Below are positions 58,791 to 64,000 of a DNA stretch of 64,000 nt, in pieces. Positions within the stretch are counted from its first letter, which is position 1, and every line of letters starts with the position of its first letter. Position numbers and translations under genes: made by a program. The stretch is from JBQTJN01 sp052387095 (GTDB lineage Bacteria > Pseudomonadota > Alphaproteobacteria > Micavibrionales > Micavibrionaceae), in NCBI GenBank assembly GCA_052387095.1, contig JBQTJN010000044.1, positions 1 through 64,000 of the forward strand, given 5' to 3'. The notes below the pieces were generated by a model, which did not search any database, was not told the DNA's origin, and was given only the letters and a program-made list of their open reading frames with translations.

Positions 58791-59015
58791 ATGGAAATCG
58801 AATCCGCAAAACTTATCGCTGCTGCTCTCGCCCTGATCCCGATCGCGGGTGTTGGCGTCGGCCTCGGTCTGCTCTTCGCATCTTACAACGAAGCTGTAGG
58901 CCGCAACCCGAGCGCAACTGAATTGCTCGACAAGAAATTCTTCCTGACTTTCGCCCTGACCGAAGCTCTGGCTATTTTCGCGCTGGTTATCTCGCTCGTT
59001 ATCCTGTTCGGATAA
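58791..59015 (+). CDS. atpE: F0F1 ATP synthase subunit c
   Basis: 74 residues, two helices with a polar loop (EAVGRNPSATELLDKKF). The proton-carrying Glu58 sits in LTEALAIFALVI. The Gly-rich first helix GVGVGLGLLFAS is intact. A Glu rather than Asp carboxylate and no Na+-type ligand pattern suggest a proton-driven ring. A 44-bp gap before it carries GAAAGGAAC, a good ribosome site, fitting its high copy number. Confidence 0.97.
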   Translation: MEIESAKLIAAALALIPIAGVGVGLGLLFASYNEAVGRNPSATELLDKKFFLTFALTEALAIFALVISLVILFG

Positions 59016-59019
59016 TCGA

Positions 59020-59688
59020 ATGCGGCTCAGATTCCACATAATCCTGCTGGCATTCTTCGCCCTGCTGTCATCGCCCGTGATGGCGATGGAGGCAACCGGC
59101 CATAAAACGCCGCAGGCAGAACATGTGGATCAGCTGGATGCCGACATGCAGATGTCCACGGTCCAGGAGGTCGAAGGGGATCACGGCGAAGGGGGCGGGT
59201 TGCCGCAATTCGACCCGTCCTCTTATGCAAGCCAGATTTTCTGGCTGACGATCGCCTTCGGTGTTCTCTATCTCGTGTTTTCGAAAAAGACCCTACCCTC
59301 GATCGGTGCGGTTCTTCAGGCGCGTGAAAGCTATATCCAGGGTAACCTCGATAGCGCGCAAAGCCTGAAGGACAAGACCGAAGCCGCGCGCCAGTCCTAC
59401 GAGGCCGCGCTGAAGGACTCGCAGGCAAAGGCCGCCGGCTTCTATGCCGATGTCGATAAGGGCATCAAGCAGACAACTGCCGACAAGATCCAGCAGTTCG
59501 AAGCCCGCGCCGCCGCCGAAGTCGAAATAACGGAAAAAGAAATCGAGAAGGCGTCAAAAGATGCGATGGACAGCGTTCAATCCATCGCCGCCGAGATCGC
59601 CAGCATGGCTGCCGAAAAAATCGTTGGTATCTCCGCCGATATCGACCAGGCGCGCACCGCTGTGCAAAAAATAAAGAAAGCGGCATAG
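59020..59688 (+). CDS. atpG: F0F1 ATP synthase subunit b'
   Basis: 222 residues, longer than the usual b' (about 160-200). A signal-like hydrophobic start (LRFHIILLAFFALLSSPVMA), an acidic stretch, the membrane helix at about 72-90 (SQIFWLTIAFGVLYLVFSKK), then a long amphipathic helix for the peripheral stalk. The extra N-terminal hydrophobic region could be a cleaved signal. Paired with atpF as in alphaproteobacteria. Confidence 0.9.
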   Translation: MRLRFHIILLAFFALLSSPVMAMEATGHKTPQAEHVDQLDADMQMSTVQEVEGDHGEGGGLPQFDPSSYASQIFWLTIAFGVLYLVFSKKTLPSIGAVLQARESYIQGNLDSAQSLKDKTEAARQSYEAALKDSQAKAAGFYADVDKGIKQTTADKIQQFEARAAAEVEITEKEIEKASKDAMDSVQSIAAEIASMAAEKIVGISADIDQARTAVQKIKKAA

Positions 59689-59689
59689 C

Positions 59690-60178
59690 ATGGAACTGCT
59701 TCACGACACACATTTCTGGGTTGCGCTTTCCTTCGTGATTTTCCTCGCTATTGTTTGGGTCAAGGGCCGCAAGGCCATTCTCGGTTCGCTCGATGGCCGT
59801 ATCGATACCATTCGCAAGGAAATCCAGACCGCTGAAAGCCTTAAATCCGAAGCGGAAAAACTGCTCGCCGAATATGAACGCAAGCGCGAAGAAGCCATAC
59901 GCGAAGCCCGCGGCATCGTCGTCAATGCCGAGAAAAATGCCGCTGAAATCCGCAAGCAGGCGCAGACCAACCTCGATGAATCCATGGCACGCCGCGAAAA
60001 ACAACTGCAGACGCGTATCGAGCAGATGAAACAATCCGCCACCAACGAAATTCGCCAATACGCCGCCGATCTCGCGATCAAGGCAACGCAGGAAATCATC
60101 AGCCAGCAGCTGAACAAGGAAACCGGTTCCCGCCTGCTTGATGAATCGATCAAGACCGTCAGTCACAAGTTTCAATAA
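59690..60178 (+). CDS. atpF: F0F1 ATP synthase subunit b
   Basis: 162 residues: a membrane helix at the N terminus (THFWVALSFVIFLAIVWVKG) followed by a long charged helix (EAEKLLAEYERKREEAIREA). It is the second strand of the peripheral stalk. Its start follows the b' stop by one base. The F1 genes (atpHAGDC) are not in this window, as usual in this class. Confidence 0.95.
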   Translation: MELLHDTHFWVALSFVIFLAIVWVKGRKAILGSLDGRIDTIRKEIQTAESLKSEAEKLLAEYERKREEAIREARGIVVNAEKNAAEIRKQAQTNLDESMARREKQLQTRIEQMKQSATNEIRQYAADLAIKATQEIISQQLNKETGSRLLDESIKTVSHKFQ

Positions 60179-60194
60179 GATTTATATCTTTTCT

Positions 60195-60262
60195 TTGCAT
60201 CCGGACGAGAGTCAGGATCCATGGGGTATTACAGCTGGATCCTGATTTGCATCAGGATGCAC
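60195..60262. repeat. Palindromic repeat, GCATCC family (copy 2)
   Basis: TTTGCATCC at the left, GGATGCA at the right, with inner GTCAGGATCCATGG and GGATCCTGATTTGCATCAGG arms. It lies 20 bp upstream of the proA start, as the first copy lies upstream of the coq10-like gene. Confidence 0.75.
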
Positions 60263-60282
60263 GTTAATATAGATTTCATGTC

Positions 60283-61548
60283 ATGGAAACTAAACCTGAT
60301 AAAACCATAGAAACTCTTGGCCGTGCCGCAAAAAATGCCGCGAAAATCTTGGCCGGTGTTCCGGATGATACAGTCAGCGCGGTTTTGAGCACGCTGGCCG
60401 TAAAGCTGCGCGAAAACAAATCTGTTATTCTTGCGGCAAATGCCAAAGATATTGAATCCGCCAAAGCTAAAAACCTCAGCGACGCCATGCTCGACCGGCT
60501 CGCGCTCAATGATGCGCGCATTGAATCCATGGCCGGGGGCGTTGAAACCGTCCGCGCCTTGCCCTCGCCGGTGGGTAAAGTCCTCTGGGAAACACGCCGT
60601 CCCAACGGGCTGCACATCCAGCGCATCGCCGTGCCCATCGGCGTTTTCGGCATGATTTATGAATCGCGCCCGAATGTCACGATCGATGCCGCCATACTCT
60701 GCTTAAAATCCCGCAACGCCGTCATTCTGCGCGGCGGCTCGGAAAGTCTGCAGTCTTCACTGACGCTGCATGTATTCATTGAGCAATCTTTAGAGCAGCA
60801 CGGCCTGCCAGCATCCTGCGTCGGTATTGTGTCCACCGCAGACCGCGAAATTGTCGGCGCCATGTTGCGTGCTAGTCAATATATCGACATCATGATACCC
60901 CGCGGCGGAAAATCTCTGATCGAGCGCGTCATGAACGAGGCACGCATGCCCGTTTTCGGCCATCTCGACGGCAACTGTCATATCTATGTGCACCCCTCAG
61001 CCAATCCTGCCATGGCGGTCGATATCATCGTCAATGCCAAGCTGCGCCGCACCGGCATTTGCGGTGCGCTGGAATCCCTTCTTCTCGATAAAAATATTGA
61101 TACAAAAACGGCCAAAAATACCCTCACCACCCTGCTCGATAAAGGCTGTGAAATCGTCGGCGATGCCGATACGCAAAAGCTTGAGGCCCGCATAATCCCC
61201 GCCACTGAAGAAGACTGGTCGACCGAATATCTTTCAGCCAAACTCAGCTGTAAATTTGTAGACGGCGTGGAACAGGCGGTTGACCACATAAATACCTACG
61301 GCTCCCACCACACCGAAAGTATTCTCGCTGGCAACCCGGCCGCCGTGGGATATTTCCTCAAAAACATCGACAGCGCCGTCGTCATGCACAACGCCTCGAC
61401 GCAGTTCACCGACGGCGGAGAATTCGGCATGGGCGCAGAAATCGGTATTGCCACCGGCAAGATGCACGCCCGCGGCCCCGTTGCACTGGAGCAGCTTTGC
61501 ACGTATAAATATATTATTCACGGCAACGGCCAGACCCGGCTCGGATAA
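60283..61548 (+). CDS. proA: Gamma-glutamyl phosphate reductase
   Basis: Second step of proline synthesis, NADPH-dependent. 421 residues of the aldehyde dehydrogenase fold: IYESRPNVTIDAAILCLKS, AVILRGGSESLQSS, the catalytic Cys260 in NAKLRRTGICGALES, and FTDGGEFGMGAEIGI near the C terminus. It is separated from proB by about 18.5 kb, although adjacency is common in relatives. The ATG at 60283 follows a palindromic repeat, with no ribosome site visible. Confidence 0.96.
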   Translation: METKPDKTIETLGRAAKNAAKILAGVPDDTVSAVLSTLAVKLRENKSVILAANAKDIESAKAKNLSDAMLDRLALNDARIESMAGGVETVRALPSPVGKVLWETRRPNGLHIQRIAVPIGVFGMIYESRPNVTIDAAILCLKSRNAVILRGGSESLQSSLTLHVFIEQSLEQHGLPASCVGIVSTADREIVGAMLRASQYIDIMIPRGGKSLIERVMNEARMPVFGHLDGNCHIYVHPSANPAMAVDIIVNAKLRRTGICGALESLLLDKNIDTKTAKNTLTTLLDKGCEIVGDADTQKLEARIIPATEEDWSTEYLSAKLSCKFVDGVEQAVDHINTYGSHHTESILAGNPAAVGYFLKNIDSAVVMHNASTQFTDGGEFGMGAEIGIATGKMHARGPVALEQLCTYKYIIHGNGQTRLG

Positions 61549-61554
61549 AACCAG

Positions 61555-62163
61555 ATGTCGATGCTTACGCCTCCTCACCTCCTCGACGCCCCGCGCTGGA
61601 AAGGCCTCCGCGTCGGTTTGCTGGGCGGCACCTTCGATCCGCCGCATGAAGGCCATGTTCATATCAGCCTGGCCGCCATGCACGCGCTTCAACTCGATGC
61701 CGTCTGGTGGCTGGTCAGCCCGCAAAATCCCCTGAAAACACATAGACCTCTGCCGCTCACCGAGCGCATGCGTCTTTCACGCGAACTCATCACTCACCCG
61801 AAAATTATTGTCTCCGACATTGAATCGCAGATGGGCACAAACATCACCTACGACACCGTTTGCAAATTAAAGAGCAATTTCTCAAGAACGGATTTCGTCT
61901 GGATCAGCGGCATGGATAATGCGCTCACGCTGCATCTGTGGAATCGCTGGCGCGAATTGCTCGGTGAAATCTGCATGGTCCACCTGACACGTAAACCCGC
62001 CACCTCGCTCATCCAGTCCTGCCCGCTACGCATGACGAACCAGAAGCACGTGGTCATCGACCGCGGTGGCCGCCTCCCGCTGACCCCCGGAATCAGTTAC
62101 TGGATGATGCAGAAAAAAATGGTCAATATGTCCTCGACCGAAATGCGCGAGAAAACCGCATAA
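61555..62163 (+). CDS. nadD: Nicotinate-nucleotide adenylyltransferase
   Basis: Makes NaAD from NaMN and ATP. 202 residues with nucleotidyltransferase motif GGTFDPPHEGHVHIS, DAVWWLVSPQNPLK, and the C-terminal NMSSTEMREK (ISSTxxR-like). The size is normal. Start seven bases after proA. It complements PncC, which recycles NMN into the same pathway. Confidence 0.95.
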   Translation: MSMLTPPHLLDAPRWKGLRVGLLGGTFDPPHEGHVHISLAAMHALQLDAVWWLVSPQNPLKTHRPLPLTERMRLSRELITHPKIIVSDIESQMGTNITYDTVCKLKSNFSRTDFVWISGMDNALTLHLWNRWRELLGEICMVHLTRKPATSLIQSCPLRMTNQKHVVIDRGGRLPLTPGISYWMMQKKMVNMSSTEMREKTA

Positions 62164-62196
62164 ATATCAATAAGTTACAAACAAAGAGACGCGGAT

Positions 62197-62225
62197 TTGC
62201 CTAATGGAGAGGGGCATACTATAAT
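62197..62225 (+). promoter_or_regulatory. Sigma-70 promoter upstream of rsfS
   Basis: TTGCCT (62197-62202), 17-nt spacer, perfect TATAAT (62220-62225). The expected start point is about 62232, on an ATG. It gives the ribosome-maturation genes rsfS and rlmH their own promoter inside the proA-nadD run. Confidence 0.65.
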
Positions 62226-62231
62226 AAAGGT

Positions 62232-62348
62232 ATGGGTTTGATGAAGTATATCATCTACATGACGGGCGACTTTGCAGCGCTGCATGGCCGCCTTTTTCAT
62301 TTAAGCCCCATCCCTGTAAATATTGAAAGGAGAGTACAGCCATTCTGA
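62232..62348 (+). CDS. Possible leaderless 38-residue leader ORF before rsfS
   Basis: ATG six nt after the -10 box opens MGLMKYIIYMTGDFAALHGR..., ending TGA at 62346-62348, two bases before the rsfS ATG. There is no ribosome site for it, while AAGGAG (62327-62332) near its end would serve rsfS. Stop and start are so close that translational coupling is plausible. I recognise no family. It could be a leader peptide or chance. Confidence 0.35.
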   Translation: MGLMKYIIYMTGDFAALHGRLFHLSPIPVNIERRVQPF

Positions 62349-62350
62349 AC

Positions 62351-62728
62351 ATGAAACATGACGGGTATTTAACACCCGAAGAAATGAAGGACTTCATCGA
62401 GCAGTCCCTGGACGCAGATAAAGCCTTTGAAATCTCAACGATCGATCTGCGCGGCCAGAGTGCCATCGCCGATTTCATGATCATCGCCTCCGGCACATCC
62501 TCACGACATGTAGCGGCACTTGCTGAAAAGCTGAGAGATCGTCTCGGGGCGCGCGGCACGGATAATATCCGCGTCGAAGGGCTGGGTCATTCCGATTGGG
62601 TTGTCGTGGATGCCGGTGACGTGCTTGTCCATGTTTTCCGCCCCGAAGTACGGGCTTTTTACAATATCGAAAAGATGTGGAGCGCTTGGAATGGGATGGA
62701 AATTGTCGGACTCGAAGCCACGGCCTGA
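62351..62728 (+). CDS. rsfS: Ribosomal silencing factor RsfS
   Basis: 125 residues of the Iojap/RsfS family: binds uL14 and blocks subunit joining in starvation. Signatures: TIDLRGQSAIADFMIIASGTS near 29-48, LGARGTDNIRVEGLGHSDWV and VVDAGDVLVHVFRPEVRAFY. The AAGGAG ribosome site is about 18 nt before ATG 62351, too far for efficient use. An ATT or CTG at 62342/62345 or coupling to the upstream small ORF could explain this. Confidence 0.94.
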   Translation: MKHDGYLTPEEMKDFIEQSLDADKAFEISTIDLRGQSAIADFMIIASGTSSRHVAALAEKLRDRLGARGTDNIRVEGLGHSDWVVVDAGDVLVHVFRPEVRAFYNIEKMWSAWNGMEIVGLEATA

Positions 62729-62765
62729 GTTAAGATAGGCCCGTAACAAACCCGGGCTTATAACC

Positions 62766-63206
62766 TTGTTAAAAATCGACATCATCGCGGCGGGCCGCAT
62801 GCGCGGCCATATGTTCGGAGAAGCTTCCACCGAATACAGCAAACGCATTCTCTGGCCCCTTAACATCATCGAATTCGATGGTCGCGATCAGCGCGATGAA
62901 GAATCAAAAATTCTCACAAACATAAAACCCGGCGCTTATGTCATTGCCCTCGATGAGCGCGGCAAGGATGAGCGCAGCACCGATTTCGCTGCCCGGCTCG
63001 GCAAGTTGCAGGACAGTGCCGAAAGCCAGGTCCAGTTCGTGATCGGCGGTGCCGACGGCCTGACCGACGCAGTGCGGGAAAAATCCCGACTGACCATGGG
63101 CCTTGGCGCTAGAACCTGGCCGCATATACTTGCCAGGCTCATGCTTTTGGAGCAGATTTACAGAGCCCAGCAGATTTTGGCGGGCCATCCCTACCACCGG
63201 GAATAA
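62766..63206 (+). CDS. rlmH: 23S rRNA pseudouridine1915 N3-methyltransferase RlmH
   Basis: SPOUT methyltransferase acting on pseudouridine 1915. 146 residues starting from TTG (MLKIDIIAAGRMRGHMFGEA). Conserved trefoil-knot motifs: VIALDERGKDERSTDFAARL, VQFVIGGADGLTDAVREKS and the C-terminal LARLMLLEQIYRAQQILAGH with PYHRE. The TTG start is supported by the fit to the family N terminus. Follows rsfS as in relatives. Confidence 0.94.
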   Translation: MLKIDIIAAGRMRGHMFGEASTEYSKRILWPLNIIEFDGRDQRDEESKILTNIKPGAYVIALDERGKDERSTDFAARLGKLQDSAESQVQFVIGGADGLTDAVREKSRLTMGLGARTWPHILARLMLLEQIYRAQQILAGHPYHRE

Positions 63207-63208
63207 GA

Positions 63209-64000
63209 ATGTTTAATTCTAAAAATAAAATGTCATCCCCGCGGCTCTGCGAAGCAGAGCTTAAACGGCGGGGCTCCGGAAAATTTCTTTACCAGACCCC
63301 CGCCTTCGCGGGGGTGACAATATTTGTTGTGTTTTTATTTGTGACAACAAATCTGTTCGCAGCTGGCGCGCCCGTACCCGTCAGCCAGCGCGAAAAACTA
63401 AAATCCCTGCAGACCACGATTGAAAAGACGCAAACCGAAAAAAAGGAAACGGAAGAAAAAGCGCGAAAGGCCGAAGGCGAATTAAAAGAAACCAAAAGCG
63501 ATCTGGTCAAGGTTGGCAAGTCGGTGCAGAAAAGCGAAAAGACCTTAAGTAGCCTCGAAGAACAAATGGCACAGCTTGAAGAGGAAAAAGCGGCGCTTGC
63601 ATTAAAGCTGCATAATAACCGCCGTTCAATCGGCAATATAGCGATGGGGCTTGAGCGCATCCGCCGTGTCCCGCCCGAGGCTTTAATCGTACGTCCCGGT
63701 GCACCCTTCAAAACCGCGCAAAGCGTGATGCTGATGGAGGATATCGTTCCCGTCCTCAACCGACGCGCGGGTGGCGTGAAGAAAGATCTCGACCGTCTCG
63801 AGGAAATCACGGTGAAACTTGAAAATCAAAAACTCGAAGCCGCCGAACTCGTGGCGTCTATGAGCGCCGAACAGGCTAAGCTCGAGGACCTCGCAAAAAA
63901 ACGCCACAGGCTTTTTGTCTCCACCAGCAAAAACGTCGAAGAGCAGGAAGCCAGCCTGCAGCGCTACGCGGCGCAATCGCAAACGCTGCAGGAGCTCATG
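63209..64000 (+). CDS. envC: EnvC-like murein hydrolase activator, N-terminal part (cut by window end)
   Basis: 264 codons visible. Residues 1-7 (MFNSKNK) are followed by about 30 residues encoded by a palindromic repeat, then a hydrophobic signal core (TIFVVFLFVTTNLFAAGA) and a long coiled coil (REKLKSLQTTIEKTQTEKKE, DLVKVGKSVQKSEKTLSSLE). This is the EnvC plan: signal, coiled coil, then a LytM domain beyond the window. It activates amidases at the septum. It starts 2 nt after the rlmH stop. The unusually long n-region is due to the repeat. An ATG at 63230 lies at the repeat boundary. Confidence 0.85.
   Translation, partial: MFNSKNKMSSPRLCEAELKRRGSGKFLYQTPAFAGVTIFVVFLFVTTNLFAAGAPVPVSQREKLKSLQTTIEKTQTEKKETEEKARKAEGELKETKSDLVKVGKSVQKSEKTLSSLEEQMAQLEEEKAALALKLHNNRRSIGNIAMGLERIRRVPPEALIVRPGAPFKTAQSVMLMEDIVPVLNRRAGGVKKDLDRLEEITVKLENQKLEAAELVASMSAEQAKLEDLAKKRHRLFVSTSKNVEEQEASLQRYAAQSQTLQELM
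63232..63318. repeat. Palindromic repeat, GTCATCCCCGCG family, translated in the envC signal region
   Basis: GTCATCCCCGCGG at the left, CGCGGGGGTGAC at the right, with inner inverted segments (CTCTGCGAAGCAGAG; CCCCCGCCTTCGCGGGGG). It is read in frame and contributes about 29 residues (SSPRLCEAELKRRGS ... TPAFAGV). This repeat type is widespread between genes in proteobacteria. Confidence 0.85.

Overview
The window looks like an alphaproteobacterial chromosome of moderately high GC. The evidence is the gene order kdsA-eno-ftsB-pdhABC-lpd-lipA-coq10, the bifunctional ispDF, NtrY/NtrX ahead of hfq-hflX, a PdhB carrying its own lipoyl domain, a CcrM-type GANTC methyltransferase, and an F0 ATP synthase operon with a split b/b' pair. 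The content is mostly housekeeping. I see no rRNA, no CRISPR array and no prophage. An uncultured Rhodospirillales- or Micavibrio-like lineage is a reasonable guess, but that is inference.

Layout: 1-130 is the edge of an IS30-type element. 141-277 has a consensus promoter with a possible leaderless small ORF. 435-12911 is central metabolism: kdsA, two orphans, eno, ftsB, pyruvate dehydrogenase, lpd, lipA and a COQ10-like protein. 12908-15996 (minus) has a glycosyltransferase-like gene, pncC, pgpA and ispDF. 16060-22846 has ntrYX, murI, a HAD phosphatase, hfq and hflX. 22941-31821 is a long minus-strand run (mazG, an MBL-fold hydrolase, tatD, metG, holB, tmk, dacA, rlpA, mltB). 31985-37377 is a mosaic accessory stretch: a broken and an intact tRNA-Ser, a cold-shock gene, two transporters, a 28-residue zinc-ribbon ORF, a CAAX-protease remnant and a frameshifted ORF. 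36934-41795 has divergent mntR/mntH, then rplU-rpmA-obgE-proB. 41893-54143 has pepN, a symporter, rnhB, ccrM, mutY, a DUF721 gene, efp, suhB, an OmpA-like gene and a DsbA-like gene. 54147-64000 has smc, the F0 operon, proA, nadD, rsfS, rlmH and the start of envC.

The most unusual signal is a set of short palindromic repeats of at least four families. Most lie between genes (291-381, 3559-3640, 5134-5227, 22849-22932, 41800-41890) or just upstream of start codons (12415-12473, 60195-60262). Three are translated in frame: in the interdomain linkers of PdhB (5548-5614) and PdhC (7410-7493), and in the signal-peptide n-region of EnvC (63232-63318). This resembles the protein-coding palindromic elements known from Rickettsia. 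All three sit where extra sequence should be tolerated.

A second theme is genes with a sigma-70-like promoter whose -10 box lies only 6-7 nt before an ATG with no Shine-Dalgarno sequence, which suggests leaderless mRNAs (small ORFs at 176 and 62232, and mntR and mntH). A third is clustering of GANTC sites, the target of the CcrM encoded here: five within 71 bp between rpmA and obgE, and groups upstream of ftsB and around the start of ccrM.
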